DNA of 64,000 nucleotides from Paenibacillus apiarius (GCF_017052585.1 NZ_JAFFHZ010000001.1:124001-188000); one strand, 5' to 3'. Shown: positions 1 through 9,786, counted from the stretch's first letter. Notes: generated by a model not told the origin, from the sequence alone. Translations and numbers: made by a program.

Positions 1-592
1 GCCGGTAGCGCACCGTCCGCATGCCGATAAAATCTTTCAAATGAAAGGTCTTTAGCATCTCCTGCTTCCATTGCCGGATGTCCCAATCCCTATATCGAAG
101 CACATCTCCGTAAAAGGAGTCGACAGATTCTACCCGATGGGGAGAAATGACGAGCGAGCTGTTCTGAAAGATAACGAAATAGTCCATCAAAAACCGGTTG
201 CTCACGCTATAATCATCAAGCGCGCTGCGGGTCGCCATTACTTTGTACGTATTTGTGCCGACAAATGGATCCGACACCAGTTGAAACCCTTTGACTTTCG
301 GATGATCGGCCACCTGCTGCACGATAGACTCCACTTCGGCGAACCGGGTCTCAAGCAAAGTCTGCGCCTGATACAGCGCTTTATCGTTCCGTTCCAGCAC
401 TTCGCGCTCCAGTACATCAATCGTTTCCCGGTAAGCAATCCACCCTGCAGTTAGCGTTAACACCAAGAAAAGCAAATAGGGCAGCAAAAAGCGAATCCAT
501 AGCCGTCCCATCAGCTTTTTTGTCCAGATGGAGCGAAGGCGCTCTCTTATGAAACCGCTTGCACGAATGGAATGTTCGGATGATTTCGGCAT
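1..592 (-). CDS. Membrane-anchored sensor protein, N-terminal part (gene runs off the left edge)
   Basis: About 197 codons are visible from an ATG at 592 and stay open to the window edge. A basic N-terminus of about 27 residues (reading MPKSSEHSIRASG) is followed by one strong hydrophobic segment (roughly residues 30-50, RFLLPYLLFLVLTLTAGW). Next comes an extracytoplasmic region with a coiled start (ERNDKALYQAQTLLETRFAE). This architecture is typical of membrane-bound AraC regulators and YesM-type sensor kinases in Paenibacillus. The output domain lies outside the window, so the two cannot be told apart. Downstream on the same strand nothing is visible. Calling it a membrane sensor is inference from topology; the reading frame itself is clear. 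Confidence 0.7.
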   Translation of the reverse strand, partial: MPKSSEHSIRASGFIRERLRSIWTKKLMGRLWIRFLLPYLLFLVLTLTAGWIAYRETIDVLEREVLERNDKALYQAQTLLETRFAEVESIVQQVADHPKVKGFQLVSDPFVGTNTYKVMATRSALDDYSVSNRFLMDYFVIFQNSSLVISPHRVESVDSFYGDVLRYRDWDIRQWKQEMLKTFHLKDFIGMRTVRYR

Positions 593-720
593 GCAATGGC
601 CCCCCATTCGGTTTTTTGTTACTACCATACCAGAAAAAGATAGTCCTGAACATAAGGGGAGCCTTACAATTGATTAACTGAGATCGCTTTTAGTACCGAT
701 TACGAAATGTGGGATCAATA

Positions 721-754
721 AAAAACTGACTTGAATTTTTAAACAAGCCAGTTT
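721..754 (-). terminator. Rho-independent terminator after the zinc-ribbon gene
   Basis: Inverted repeat AAACTG.CTTG / CAAG.CAGTTT with one mismatch. Read on the minus strand it is followed by TTTTTT. It lies 47 bp past the stop codon of the gene ending at 801. Confidence 0.75.
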
Positions 755-800
755 CATCTTTAAAAGTTATTGAGTTGAGCGATTCTCCACCATTATAAAA

Positions 801-1064
801 TTACCTAGACCACCGCTCAGGCTTATGAAGTTTCTTGTGAAGAGGCCTGTCCAAAAACTTCGGAAAACCGAACTCCATTAATTTTTGCTTTACTCTTTCC
901 TTCATTTGCCCGGCTGTGATGTTCGGCTGCGTAGACTCACCATTCGCATAGCAATGACTGCAATATTTTTTGCTTTTCTCTCCGTTCTTCTCCGTTCCGC
1001 CCCGCTGCTCGTCTCGAGCTAGAGGCATGCCGCAGCTTTCGCAATTCTTATACTCTTTATCCAT
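801..1064 (-). CDS. Small zinc-ribbon protein
   Basis: An 87-residue cytosolic protein. Near the N-terminus it carries a CESCGMPL knuckle (residues 8-15) and, about 20 residues later, CSHCY. These form a four-cysteine zinc-binding ribbon of the kind in the putative zinc-ribbon family (Pfam PF12674). The C-terminal half is basic and helical (KERVKQKLMEFGFPKFLD) with no second domain. The start at 1064 has a good ribosome binding site (AAAGGGGA). Its role is unknown. Members of this family are often annotated as transcriptional regulators, but no DNA-binding domain is visible here. A terminator follows directly, so it ends its transcript; the YdeI-like gene lies 42 bp upstream on the same strand. 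Confidence 0.75.
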   Translation of the reverse strand: MDKEYKNCESCGMPLARDEQRGGTEKNGEKSKKYCSHCYANGESTQPNITAGQMKERVKQKLMEFGFPKFLDRPLHKKLHKPERWSR

Positions 1065-1106
1065 ATCAACAGTCCCCTTTCAGCGCTGAGATCCGCCTTA
1101 ACGGGT

Positions 1107-1787
1107 CTACTTCTCTTTTCTTCTGTACAAATCAATCGACTTATAGCCCTCAGCCAAAATCGACTTCATTTCAACAAGTCTTTTATCCTGCGTTTCTTGC
1201 TTTTTCGCACTGTATACATAGCGTGCCCAGTCTTTTTGATACCCAGGGGTCAATGAATTGTAGAAAGCCAATTCTCCGCTGCCCTCCAGATATTTCTGTA
1301 TGTCTGCAACATGATCGATATAATCATCGACACATTGGCTCTTTTTGGAGCTAGCGGATTTGGACGGTTTCTTTCCTTCCCATTTGAGTCCAATTACAGT
1401 AAACACGTCATTTAAGCTAACCATTCTAGCGAACTTGATATCGCTTCCTTGTACATATCCGTCTTTATCCACAAGCCCCATGTTGAAGAAGCTGTCCCGT
1501 TCAATGTATTCCGCATACTGGGGATTGTTCTTTTTGGGATAAGCAAAGTACAAGTACCCTTTATCCGGCAGCAACTGCTTCTCAATAACCAACTGCAGAT
1601 GCTTCTTGAAATCCTCTAACGAAAAAATAAAGGTAAATATAAGATCATACTTCTCCTTACTGATCGCTGTATCATACGCTAATTCATCAAATTCAGAAAT
1701 ATCGTCAGGCTTGTCCAAAACCAGCTTGATCGAATACTTGTTCAAATTCAATTTTTCAATAATGCTTTTCTTGGAGTTTGAGTTCAT
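1107..1787 (-). CDS. YdeI/OmpD-associated (OmdA) family protein
   Basis: A 226-residue soluble protein. The last 60 residues (NSLTPGYQKDWARYVYSAKK then RLVEMKSILAEGYKSIDLYR) match the C-terminal signature of the YdeI/OmdA family, where a conserved helical pair follows LTPGYQ and WI/VxxAK. The N-terminal 100 residues resemble a DUF3052-like or bacteriocin-protection-type domain with EKYDLIFTFIFSLEDFKKHL, but I do not recognise this part with confidence. The family is poorly characterised; links to bacteriocin or peptide tolerance are reported for some members. The gene is AT-rich compared with the metabolic genes downstream and may be co-transcribed with the zinc-ribbon gene 42 bp away. Confidence 0.7.
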   Translation of the reverse strand: MNSNSKKSIIEKLNLNKYSIKLVLDKPDDISEFDELAYDTAISKEKYDLIFTFIFSLEDFKKHLQLVIEKQLLPDKGYLYFAYPKKNNPQYAEYIERDSFFNMGLVDKDGYVQGSDIKFARMVSLNDVFTVIGLKWEGKKPSKSASSKKSQCVDDYIDHVADIQKYLEGSGELAFYNSLTPGYQKDWARYVYSAKKQETQDKRLVEMKSILAEGYKSIDLYRRKEK

Positions 1788-1911
1788 GGCGCAAGTTCCT
1801 TCCCCTATATGCTGTCATTCATTATACGCATCCTTACTATGGAAGGAAACATCAGCTTGTATGTATTGAGGCTTGCGGATCATTGGAGCACCTCTTCCTT
1901 AAAAATATGTA

Positions 1912-2127
1912 TTATATAAAACTAGGATTACTATTTTTTATTTCTTGTTTTTTATAGTAGTATTCATTTAAACAAAGGAGGATAAATGCAAGTGGGGCAA
2001 TTATGTCTTTGACTTCAAAAACATCATCAAATAAAAACCTAAGTGTATATGCTAAGATATCGGTTAAATGGTCATGAGAGTGTAAATCTAGAGGAGAGTT
2101 CGAGTTCGATTCTTTGTTTGTTTTCAT
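1912..2127 (-). CDS. Possible small hypothetical protein in an AT-rich stretch
   Basis: The ORF has 71 residues from an ATG at 2127 (MKTNKESNSNSPLDLHSHDH) and one hydrophobic segment near the middle (VKDIIAPLAFILLCLNEYYY). The ribosome binding site is weak, and the surrounding 1870-2350 region is the most AT-rich in the window, so spurious ORFs are likely. No family was recognised. It is listed because the composition of the peptide is protein-like and nothing else explains this interval. Confidence 0.3.
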   Translation of the reverse strand: MKTNKESNSNSPLDLHSHDHLTDILAYTLRFLFDDVFEVKDIIAPLAFILLCLNEYYYKKQEIKNSNPSFI

Positions 2128-2295
2128 GAGGTTTTCTTGCAAGTGGATTGAATATTTATATTTTGGTTTTTATAAATAAGCTTATTAGAACATATTATAA
2201 TATTAAAATTTTAATATACCAACCTATATTGAGGTATATTTTCTTAATAATTTTTTTGGTGCCTTCCTGCCTTATCATTATTCCACACAGAAAAT

Positions 2296-2326
2296 AAGAG
2301 CCGCAGGATGTTCTCCTACAGCTCTT
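2296..2326 (-). terminator. Terminator after pflA
   Basis: Inverted repeat AAGAGC...AGGA / TCCT...GCTCTT with two mismatches. On the minus strand it is followed by TTATTTTC. It lies 28 bp beyond the pflA stop. Confidence 0.65.
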
Positions 2327-2353
2327 CTCCCGGATCAAACTCTCCTGCTACTG

Positions 2354-3088
2354 TTAATTCTGCACCGCTTCCTTGCGGCCTTGATCGATAAGACGCTGCG
2401 CCCGTTCCACTTCTTCCGGTGTCGGCGAAGGCACGCCTTCGAGCGGGTATTTCTCGCCAAGGTGCTCCCATTTGTATACGCCCATCTGGTGATAGGGAAG
2501 GATGTCTACCTTCTCAACGCCTTGCAACGATCCGATGAAACGCCCGAGCTCAAGCAAGTCCTCTTCCGCATCATTAATCGTCGGCACAAACACGTGGCGA
2601 ATCCACATTTTCTTCCCGTGATCCGATAACCAACGCGCCGTTTCCAGCGTCCGCGTGTTCGGAACACCGGTGAGGGACATATGCTTCTCGTTATTGATAT
2701 GCTTAATGTCGAGCAGCACGAGATCCGTCAAATCATACAGGTCCGCCAGCTTGGTAACTTCATTTACGCCGTTCGTATCAAGCGTCGTATGCAAGTCCCA
2801 GCGTTCCTTCACTTGCCGGAACAGCTCCTTGACGAACGGCCCTTGCAGCGTCGGTTCGCCTCCAGATACCGTCAAGCCCCCTCCGGAGCTGCGGTAATAC
2901 GGCAAATACGATTCGATTTCGGACAGCACTTCCTCGATCGTCATTTCTTTCCCGTCGTTTAAACTCCATGTATCGCGATTATGGCAATATTGGCATTTCA
3001 ATGCACAGCCTTGCATGAATAATATGAAGCGAATTCCCGGTCCATCCACCGTGCCGAACGTTTCTACAGAGTGTATGCGTCCAATCAT
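2354..3088 (-). CDS. pflA: Pyruvate formate-lyase activating enzyme
   Basis: A radical-SAM glycyl-radical activase of 244 residues, the usual length for PflA. The N-terminus has the GTVDGPGIRFILFMQGC signature, and cysteines C28, C32 and C35 (CALKCQYC) bind the 4Fe-4S cluster that cleaves S-adenosylmethionine. A GGEP motif (SGGEPTLQ) follows, as in all radical-SAM activases. It generates the glycyl radical on PflB under anoxia. It lies 174 bp downstream of pflB on the same strand, the standard pflBA arrangement. The start at 3088 has GAAAGGA about 11 bp upstream. A GC-rich hairpin in the intergenic gap may reduce its expression relative to pflB, as the activase is needed only catalytically. 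Confidence 0.97.
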   Translation of the reverse strand: MIGRIHSVETFGTVDGPGIRFILFMQGCALKCQYCHNRDTWSLNDGKEMTIEEVLSEIESYLPYYRSSGGGLTVSGGEPTLQGPFVKELFRQVKERWDLHTTLDTNGVNEVTKLADLYDLTDLVLLDIKHINNEKHMSLTGVPNTRTLETARWLSDHGKKMWIRHVFVPTINDAEEDLLELGRFIGSLQGVEKVDILPYHQMGVYKWEHLGEKYPLEGVPSPTPEEVERAQRLIDQGRKEAVQN

Positions 3089-3154
3089 CGTATCACGGTC
3101 CTTTCTCTATTGCTTTCCACGAGTTCATCCATCCATATCAACATATGTCCAGTG

Positions 3155-3224
3155 AAAAAGCAAGAGGGGGCGCCCTCCCGGAAAACACCGCAAGGCGCGT
3201 TGTTCGGGTATGGCTGCTCCCCCT
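3155..3224 (-). other. Possible attenuating hairpin between pflB and pflA
   Basis: Minus-strand reading gives GAGGGGG at 3224-3218, a long GC-rich loop, then CCCCCTC (3170-3164) and a TTGCTTTTT tract. The loop is about 45 nt, so an efficient terminator is doubtful. It could set a pflB to pflA ratio. Weak evidence. Confidence 0.3.
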
Positions 3225-3262
3225 CCTTCATTATTCGCATATGTTGCTGTCGTAATTCGGAC

Positions 3263-5530
3263 TTACATCGAACCGTGGAATGTCCGGTTAATGACATCCA
3301 TTTGTTGTTCGCGAGTCAGCTTGATGAAGTTAACCGCATAACCGGATACGCGAATCGTCAGCTGCGGATAGTTCTCCGGATGTTCCATCGCGTCGAGCAA
3401 TTGCTCACGGTCGAATACGTTGACGTTCAAGTGATGCGCGCCGCTGCCGAAGTATCCGTCCATCATCGACGTAAGATTGGATTTCCGGGCGTCAAGCTCT
3501 TTGCCCAATGCTTTCGGCACGATGGAGAAGGTGTTCGAAATACCGTCCAAGCTATGCTCGTAAGGCAGTTTGGCAACCGAACTCAGCGATGCGAGCGCGC
3601 CTTTTTTGTCACGGCCGTGCATTGGGTTTGCGCCAGGCGCGAACGGTTCGCCGGCTTTGCGTCCATCAGGCGTCGTGCCTGTTTTCTTGCCATATACGAC
3701 GTTCGACGTAATGGTCAGAACCGATTGCGTAGGCAATGCGTTGCGGTATGCTTTATGCTTGCGAATCATGTTCATGAACGATTCGACCAGCTCGATTGCA
3801 ATACTGTCGACACGGTCATCATTGTTGCCGTAGCAAGGATAGTCGCCTTCAATTTCGAAGTCAACCGCGATGCCTTGCTCGTTGCGGATTGGTTTGACTT
3901 TCGCGTATTTAATGGCGCTCAAGGAGTCAGCCGCAACCGAGAGCCCTGCAATACCGCAAGCCATCGTGCGCAGAATTTCACGGTCATGCAATGCCATTTC
4001 GATACGTTCGTAGCTATATTTATCATGCATATAGTGAATGATGTTGAGCGTGTTCATGTACAGCTTCGCGAGCCAATCCATCATTTGCTTGAAGCGTTTC
4101 ACGACTTCATCGTAATCAAGCACTTCGCTCGTAATCGCTGGCAGCTCCGGTCCGACTTGAGCGCCGGATTTTTCGTCTTTACCTCCATTGATAGCGTACA
4201 GCAAGCATTTTGCCAAGTTGGCGCGAGCGCCGAAGAACTGCATTTGCTTACCGATGCGCATTGCGGATACGCAGCAAGCGATACCGTAGTCATCGCCATA
4301 GAACGGACGCATCAGGTCATCATTTTCATACTGAATGGAGCTTGTTTCAATCGAAACCTTCGAGCAATATTTTTTGAACGCTTCAGGCAGCTTCGTGGAC
4401 CACAGGACCGTCAAGTTTGGTTCTGGAGCAGGTCCCAAGTTATACAGCGTGTGCAGGAAGCGGAAGCTGTTTTTCGTAACGCGAGTCGACCCGTCCATAG
4501 CCATACCGCCAATGGATTCCGTAACCCATGTTGGGTCGCCGCTGAACAATTCATTGTAGTCTGGTGTACGCAAGAACTTAACGATACGCAGCTTCATGAC
4601 GAAATGGTCAACCAACTCTTGCGCTTCTTGCTCTGTCAGATTGCCTTCCTTCAGGTCGCGTTCAATGTAGGTATCCAAGAAGGAAGATACACGTCCAAGG
4701 GACATTGCCGCACCGTTCTGTTCTTTGACGGCCGCCAAATATCCGAAGTATACCCATTGGAACGCTTCCTGTGCATTCACGGCTGGCTTGGAGATGTCGA
4801 AGCCGTGCATTTCTGCCAACTGCTTCAATTCTCCGAGGGCGCGAATCTGTTCGGAAATTTCTTCGCGGTCGCGGATGGTGTCCGCATCCATTGCATCCAC
4901 TTCAAGGTTTTTCAGGTCTTGCTTCTTCTGTTGAACTAAATAATCGATACCGTACAATGCGATGCGGCGATAGTCGCCGATGATGCGGCCGCGGCCGTAA
5001 GCATCGGGCAAGCCCGTGATGATACCGGCTTTGCGCGCTGCGCGCATTTCGGAAGTATATGCATCAAATACGCCTTGGTTATGCGTTTTGCGAATGTCTG
5101 TAAACATTTTAATAATTTCATCCGGCATTTCGAAGCCGTATGCTTTACAAGCGTCAATCATCATGCGAATGCCGCCGAAAGGTTGAATGGAACGGCGGAA
5201 CGGAGCGTCTGTCTGAACGCCGACCACTTTTTCTTTTTCTTTATCCAAGTAGCCTGGTTTATGCGACGTGATCGTTGAAGGAGTGTTTACATCGACATCC
5301 CATACGCCGCCGCGCTCGCGCTCTTCTTTAGTCAAACGGCTTACAATATCCCACAGGTCCTTCGTGTTCTGAGTCGGACCCGCGAGGAACGACTCGTCAC
5401 CATGATAAGCCAAAATGTTGTCATCAAGGAAATTAGGCACATCTACGTGTCTTTGCCATTTTCCCGCTTTGAACCCACGCCATGGATCCATTGCTTTTAC
5501 TTCAGTCATGTTCTTTTCAATCACCGACAT
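3263..5530 (-). CDS. pflB: Formate C-acetyltransferase (pyruvate formate-lyase)
   Basis: Converts pyruvate and CoA to acetyl-CoA and formate during anaerobic growth. The chosen start (5530, MSVIEKN) has GGAGGG at good spacing and gives 755 residues, matching family length; an in-frame extension to 5620 has no ribosome site. Adjacent catalytic cysteines C419-C420 sit in [10 protein letters not shown]. The glycyl-radical loop RVSGYAVNF places the radical glycine at about residue 730, 25 residues from the C-terminus. PflA is encoded directly downstream, and an FNR-type box lies 120 bp upstream of the start, so induction under oxygen limitation is expected. All landmark residues are intact. Confidence 0.98.
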   Translation of the reverse strand: MSVIEKNMTEVKAMDPWRGFKAGKWQRHVDVPNFLDDNILAYHGDESFLAGPTQNTKDLWDIVSRLTKEERERGGVWDVDVNTPSTITSHKPGYLDKEKEKVVGVQTDAPFRRSIQPFGGIRMMIDACKAYGFEMPDEIIKMFTDIRKTHNQGVFDAYTSEMRAARKAGIITGLPDAYGRGRIIGDYRRIALYGIDYLVQQKKQDLKNLEVDAMDADTIRDREEISEQIRALGELKQLAEMHGFDISKPAVNAQEAFQWVYFGYLAAVKEQNGAAMSLGRVSSFLDTYIERDLKEGNLTEQEAQELVDHFVMKLRIVKFLRTPDYNELFSGDPTWVTESIGGMAMDGSTRVTKNSFRFLHTLYNLGPAPEPNLTVLWSTKLPEAFKKYCSKVSIETSSIQYENDDLMRPFYGDDYGIACCVSAMRIGKQMQFFGARANLAKCLLYAINGGKDEKSGAQVGPELPAITSEVLDYDEVVKRFKQMMDWLAKLYMNTLNIIHYMHDKYSYERIEMALHDREILRTMACGIAGLSVAADSLSAIKYAKVKPIRNEQGIAVDFEIEGDYPCYGNNDDRVDSIAIELVESFMNMIRKHKAYRNALPTQSVLTITSNVVYGKKTGTTPDGRKAGEPFAPGANPMHGRDKKGALASLSSVAKLPYEHSLDGISNTFSIVPKALGKELDARKSNLTSMMDGYFGSGAHHLNVNVFDREQLLDAMEHPENYPQLTIRVSGYAVNFIKLTREQQMDVINRTFHGSM

Positions 5531-5642
5531 CGTAATCCCTCCATACATTTGATTATCTGTATGTGCTGTAAACAATCCAGAGCGCTCACACCTAGCATTA
5601 TCATGTTTATACCCAATCATTGTAATGCCAAATCTTGCTTTT

Positions 5643-5658
5643 TGTGACGTTTTTCACT
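5643..5658. promoter_or_regulatory. FNR-type box upstream of pflB
   Basis: TGTGA-N6-TCACT, one mismatch from the Bacillus Fnr consensus TGTGA-N6-TCACA. It is centred about 120 bp upstream of the pflB start, almost the same distance as the proximal box of adhE. Confidence 0.7.
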
Positions 5659-5810
5659 TTGAAAGCTGCAAAACTTTATATTCCCTATGCAACTTCTCCA
5701 GCAGCAGCGTCTTTTCCTGCTAAGTGCGGCTGAGCATGGGAGTCATCCTGTGCTTCATTGTTGGCTTCCCTTGCTGTGATTTAATTGTACCTCTTTTCAC
5801 GTAATGTTAA

Positions 5811-5826
5811 TGTGATTTTTATCACA
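5811..5826. promoter_or_regulatory. Second, perfect FNR-type box upstream of pflB
   Basis: TGTGATTTTTATCACA is a perfect TGTGA-N6-TCACA palindrome, about 288 bp upstream of the pflB start. A further half-site (ATCACA) follows at about 5851. Confidence 0.7.
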
Positions 5827-5914
5827 AATCAACTTTCCGACATGAAATTTATCACATTTTATTGTTCAATTTTAGTTGAAAGCAAATGGTTTCGCTTTCA
5901 TGAAAATAGACAAT

Positions 5915-5945
5915 AGCAGCGAAGAGGGCTGGTCTCTTCGCTGCT
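5915..5945 (-). terminator. Terminator after adhE
   Basis: Perfect 12-bp stem AGCAGCGAAGAG / CTCTTCGCTGCT with a 7-nt loop, 59 bp past the adhE stop. The minus-strand tail ATTGTCTATTTTC is only moderately T-rich. Confidence 0.65.
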
Positions 5946-6003
5946 GTATAAAGGAAAGGTGGATTAGACTGTCATGTTCTTCATGCTTTCAGTTGCTGCA
6001 TAA

Positions 6004-8631
6004 TTACTCGAAGCGGCCGTAGAAGGCGTTGCGGTACACTTCCGCCAATTCCGGCACAAGCGGCAGCTTCGGATTCGCCGTTGTGCATTGGTCTTCGAAC
6101 GCGCGGTCCGCCAAATAATCTACGCGGGATTCGAAATCCTTCGCGTCGAAGCCAATCGCCTGGAACGATTCCTCAATGCCGAGCTCGCGGTTCAAGTCAC
6201 GAATCGCCTTGATGAGGCTGTTAACGCCCTCTTCCGTTGTACGGGAAGGCAATCCCAGAATGCGCGCGATTTCGGCGTAACGCTCATCCGCCACAAAGTG
6301 GTCGTATTTCGGGAACGAAGCGAACTTCGTTGGCTTCTTCGCATTGTAGCGAATGACGTGCGGCATCAGAATGGCATTGGTGCGGCCGTGCGCCGTATGA
6401 TATTGCGCGCCCCATTTGTGCGCCAAGCTGTGGTTGATGCCGAGGAAGGCATTCGCGAACGCCATGCCGGCAATGGTCGAAGCGTTGTGCATTTTTTCGC
6501 GCGCCTTTGGACATGCTTCATGATGGGATTTCACCAAGTTCTCGAACACGAGCTGGATCGCTTTAATCGCAAGGCCATCGGTGTAATCGTTCGCCATGAC
6601 AGATACGTACGCTTCAATCGCGTGAGTCAGCACGTCCATACCGGTGTCGGCTACGGCAGTCTTAGGCAAGCTGTATACGAATTCCGGATCCACGATGGCT
6701 ACATCCGGCGTTAATTCGTAATCGGCCAGCGGATACTTGGTGTTTCCTTTTTCTTTATCCGTAATGACGGCGAACGAAGTCACTTCCGAACCCGTACCGG
6801 ACGTTGTAGGAATAGCTACGAATTTCGCCTTCTGGCCGAGACGCGGATATTTATAAGTCCGTTTGCGGATGTCAAGGAACTTCTGCTTCAAGTTGTCGAA
6901 TTCCGTGTCCGGATATTCGTAGAACAACCACATGCCCTTCGCAGCGTCCATTGGCGAACCGCCGCCAAGCGCGATAATGCAGTCTGGCTGGAAGCTGTGC
7001 ATCATTTCCGTGCCGCGTTCAACCGTCTTGGTGGACGGATCCGGCTCCACGTCCGAGAATACTTCGATAGCGACCGGAGTGCGGCGCTGACGCAAGTAGT
7101 ACTCCAATTTTTCCACATAGCCGAGCTTCACCATCATCGGGTCGGTAACGATCATGACGCGGCTGATGTCCGGCATTTTCGCCAAGTATTGGGTTGCCCC
7201 TTTTTCAAAGTAGATTTTGTTTGGCACTTTAAACCACTGCATATTCACTGTACGCTTCGCCACCCGTTTAATATTGAGCAAGTTCACCGCCGTTACGTTC
7301 GAGGACGTCGAGTTGCGGCCATAAGAACCGCAGCCGAGCGTCAGGGACGGAATATTCGTATTGTACAGGTCCCCGATGGCGCCGTGCGTGGATGGCGAGT
7401 TGACGAGAATGCGTCCTGTTTGCAGGCGGTCCGAGAACTTCGCAATCACGTCGTCGTCGTTCGTGTGGACGACCGAAGAGTGGCCCATGCCGCCGAATTC
7501 AACGATCTCTGCTGCGCGGTCAATGCCTTCCTGTGCCGTCTTCACCTTATAGCAGGCAAGCACGGGACTCAATTTTTCGGCGGACAGCGGATATTTCGGT
7601 CCGACGCCTTCCAGCTCGGCCACGAGAATCTTCGTGTTGTCCGGCACATTGATGCCCGCCATTTCGGCAATCTTCGTCGCCGGCTGGCCGACAATTACTG
7701 GATTTACTGCACACGTTTCGGCTTTCATGGCACTGCCCTGCAGCTTGCCGATTTCCTCTTTGCTCAGGAAGTAGCAGCCTTGGGATTGCATCAGCTTCTT
7801 CGTCTGATTGAAGATTGGCTCTTCAATGATGACCGCCTGCTCGGATGCGCAAATCATCCCGTTGTCGAACGTTTTGGACAGAATCAGATCGGTTACCGCT
7901 TGGTTCAAGTCCGCTGTCTTCTCGATAAAGCAAGGCACGTTGCCGGGACCTACGCCAAGCGCCGGTTTGCCGCAGCTGTACGCGGAACGAACCATGCCCG
8001 CGCCGCCTGTTGCCAGGATGAGCGCTACGTCCGGATGATTCATGAGCGCATTCGTCGCTTCCATCGACGGGAACTCGATCCATTGGATGCAATGTTCAGG
8101 CGCCCCATATTTCACAGCCGCGTCATGCAAGATGCGGGCCGCTTCCGCGCTGCACTTCTGTGCGGAAGGGTGGAACCCGAAAATAATCGGATTGCGCGTC
8201 TTAATCGAAATGAGCGCTTTGAACATCGTAGTCGATGTCGGGTTCGTTACCGGCGTAATCCCCATCACGATCCCCACTGGTTCGGCTATCTTCATATAGG
8301 CGCCGTTCGGATTGTCTTCAATTACGCCTACAGTTTTTTCATATTTAATATGGTTGAAAATGTACTCTGTCGCAAAAATGTTCTTCGTAATCTTGTCCTC
8401 GTATACGCCGCGGCCCGTTTCCTCCACAGCCATTTTCGCGAGATGCATATGTTTGTCTAAGCCTGCCAACGCCATTTGTTGAACCACTTTGTCGATTTGC
8501 TCCTGATTCATATCCATGAATGCTTCCTGCGCCTTATTCGCGCGGTCAATCAATTGCTGAATGTGCTTCTCGACATTTACGGTTTGCTCGGTCTTTTTCT
8601 CTGCAGCTTTCAATTCTGGTTTCGTTGCCAT
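6004..8631 (-). CDS. adhE: Bifunctional acetaldehyde-CoA/alcohol dehydrogenase
   Basis: Reduces acetyl-CoA to acetaldehyde and then ethanol, reoxidising NADH in fermentation. The N-terminal aldehyde dehydrogenase domain (about 20-440) has catalytic Cys261 in [10 protein letters not shown]. The C-terminal iron-dependent alcohol dehydrogenase domain (about 455-870) has [19 protein letters not shown] and the metal-binding stretch [20 protein letters not shown]. The start at 8631 (MATKPEL) is preferred over the ATG five codons upstream, because that ATG overlaps the ribosome site GGAGGCGGAGAG. The resulting 875 residues are normal for AdhE. Two perfect FNR boxes lie 120 and 168 bp upstream, and fnr is divergently transcribed. 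Confidence 0.98.
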   Translation of the reverse strand: MATKPELKAAEKKTEQTVNVEKHIQQLIDRANKAQEAFMDMNQEQIDKVVQQMALAGLDKHMHLAKMAVEETGRGVYEDKITKNIFATEYIFNHIKYEKTVGVIEDNPNGAYMKIAEPVGIVMGITPVTNPTSTTMFKALISIKTRNPIIFGFHPSAQKCSAEAARILHDAAVKYGAPEHCIQWIEFPSMEATNALMNHPDVALILATGGAGMVRSAYSCGKPALGVGPGNVPCFIEKTADLNQAVTDLILSKTFDNGMICASEQAVIIEEPIFNQTKKLMQSQGCYFLSKEEIGKLQGSAMKAETCAVNPVIVGQPATKIAEMAGINVPDNTKILVAELEGVGPKYPLSAEKLSPVLACYKVKTAQEGIDRAAEIVEFGGMGHSSVVHTNDDDVIAKFSDRLQTGRILVNSPSTHGAIGDLYNTNIPSLTLGCGSYGRNSTSSNVTAVNLLNIKRVAKRTVNMQWFKVPNKIYFEKGATQYLAKMPDISRVMIVTDPMMVKLGYVEKLEYYLRQRRTPVAIEVFSDVEPDPSTKTVERGTEMMHSFQPDCIIALGGGSPMDAAKGMWLFYEYPDTEFDNLKQKFLDIRKRTYKYPRLGQKAKFVAIPTTSGTGSEVTSFAVITDKEKGNTKYPLADYELTPDVAIVDPEFVYSLPKTAVADTGMDVLTHAIEAYVSVMANDYTDGLAIKAIQLVFENLVKSHHEACPKAREKMHNASTIAGMAFANAFLGINHSLAHKWGAQYHTAHGRTNAILMPHVIRYNAKKPTKFASFPKYDHFVADERYAEIARILGLPSRTTEEGVNSLIKAIRDLNRELGIEESFQAIGFDAKDFESRVDYLADRAFEDQCTTANPKLPLVPELAEVYRNAFYGRFE

Positions 8632-8742
8632 TCTCTCCGCCTCCATTCAAGGACTAAGTGTGAACCTTAGACTTGGTTTCTCTCTTTAGGTCTGTGTTTG
8701 GTCTGTTACGGCCTTATCTGAGGTTCAATGGTTATTATTGCT

Positions 8743-8758
8743 TGTGAATCATTTCACA
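8743..8758. promoter_or_regulatory. FNR-type box, adhE proximal
   Basis: TGTGAATCATTTCACA, perfect TGTGA-N6-TCACA, centred about 120 bp upstream of the adhE start codon. Confidence 0.75.
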
Positions 8759-8790
8759 TATTCATTGTAACCGATGATTTTCGTTTGGTA

Positions 8791-8806
8791 TGTGATCTGC
8801 ATCACA
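8791..8806. promoter_or_regulatory. FNR-type box, adhE distal
   Basis: TGTGATCTGCATCACA, perfect TGTGA-N6-TCACA, 48 bp from the proximal box. That is between four and five helical turns, so both could be occupied. Confidence 0.75.
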
Positions 8807-8949
8807 GGTTAAACTACTTTATGATTTCTTTTTTCGTTTTATGATTATGACGATGATCACGGCGTTTTCGCAAAAATGTAACTAATTTTTAGCCTATTTA
8901 AATTGACATCTTTCGCTGGAACCTCCATGATAGTATTATCGTATAAAAT

Positions 8950-8965
8950 AGTGAAACTTGTCACA
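8950..8965. promoter_or_regulatory. FNR-type box upstream of fnr
   Basis: AGTGA-N6-TCACA, one mismatch from consensus, centred about 67 bp upstream of the fnr start. It suggests autoregulation. Confidence 0.6.
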
Positions 8966-9024
8966 TGGAATACCTTGGGTCATAATAACTAAAAATTGAA
9001 ATAGACAAATTGGAGGAGAATGGA

Positions 9025-9744
9025 GTGACTAACATCATGGAACGATTTCAAGAACCCTGCAACACATCGTGCTTTTCGGAACAAAATGTGGAGCGCTTAA
9101 TCAGTATAGCCAAAGACCGCACTTATCCGGAAAGCTCTCACCTGTTCTGGGAAGGCGACGTCTCCGACAAGCTGTTTCTGCTGAAGAGCGGCCGCATCAA
9201 GATTACTAAATCGACGGATGAAGGAAAAGAACTTATCCTGTACATGTATCAGGCCGGCGACTTGGTCGGCCAGGTGGATCCGTTTCACAGCACGAAGCAT
9301 AACTTCACTGCCGAAGTGGTCGAAGAAGCCGATGTTTGGCTGATCGAACAGAAGGATATTGAAATTTTAATATGCCAACACTGTGATTTTTCAATTGATT
9401 TTATGAAATGGATGGGTATCCATCATCGTCTAACCCAGACGAAATTCCGCGACCTGATGATGTACGGCAAGCCGGGAGCGCTGTGCTCGACCTTAATCCG
9501 CCTCTCCAATACGTATGGCGAGGAGTTGGAGGACGGCGGCATTCTCATCAACAAAAAGATTACGCATACCGACCTGTCCAACATGATCGGGGCTACCCGC
9601 GAAAGCGTCAACCGCATGCTTAGCGACCTCCGCAAAAAAGGAGTGGTCGAGTACGAGAACGGCATGATCGTCATTCGCGAGCTCGAACATTTGCAAGAAA
9701 TATGCCATTGCGAGATGTGCCCGAAGGAGATATGCCGTATCTAA
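9025..9744 (+). CDS. fnr: Oxygen-sensing Crp/Fnr regulator, Bacillus type
   Basis: Anaerobic transcriptional activator of 239 residues. The N-terminal cyclic-nucleotide-binding-like beta roll (about 20-120) has LFWEGDVSDKLFLLKSGRIK. The C-terminal helix-turn-helix (about 180-207) has THTDLSNMIGATRESVNRML. The cluster ligands differ from E. coli FNR: C229, C232 and C237 at the extreme C-terminus (HCEMCPKEICRI) and D143 (FRDLMMYGKPG). All four sit exactly two residues beyond C227, C230, C235 and D141, known to hold the 4Fe-4S cluster in B. subtilis Fnr. GTG at 9025 is chosen because GGAGGAG lies just upstream; the upstream TTG (9010) overlaps that site, and ATG 9037 is too far. Confidence 0.95.
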   Translation: MTNIMERFQEPCNTSCFSEQNVERLISIAKDRTYPESSHLFWEGDVSDKLFLLKSGRIKITKSTDEGKELILYMYQAGDLVGQVDPFHSTKHNFTAEVVEEADVWLIEQKDIEILICQHCDFSIDFMKWMGIHHRLTQTKFRDLMMYGKPGALCSTLIRLSNTYGEELEDGGILINKKITHTDLSNMIGATRESVNRMLSDLRKKGVVEYENGMIVIRELEHLQEICHCEMCPKEICRI

Positions 9745-9786
9745 GGGGATGGGCAGCATTATCGTTGATGACAAGTGCATCCTTAT

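Larger units (their letters stand above)
5531..6003. other. Non-coding region between adhE and pflB
   Basis: It holds the pflB promoter region with two FNR-type boxes, the adhE terminator, and an additional inverted repeat TGAAAGC / GCTTTCA (5877-5900, 10-nt spacer) of unknown function. No ORF with a ribosome site is seen. Confidence 0.8.
8632..9024. other. Divergent adhE-fnr promoter region
   Basis: Non-coding region of about 390 bp carrying three FNR-type palindromes (8743-8758, 8791-8806, 8950-8965). It explains regulation of both flanking genes; no other feature is seen. Confidence 0.8.

Noticed and set aside
3071..4939. Very long plus-strand ORF (622 codons) opposite pflA and pflB
   Set aside because: It lies antisense to a clearly conserved gene, has no ribosome site and its peptide is rich in His, Phe and Arg as expected for a reverse-strand shadow.
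6997..8460. 487-codon plus-strand ORF opposite adhE
   Set aside because: Antisense shadow of a conserved gene with no start signals or recognisable domain.
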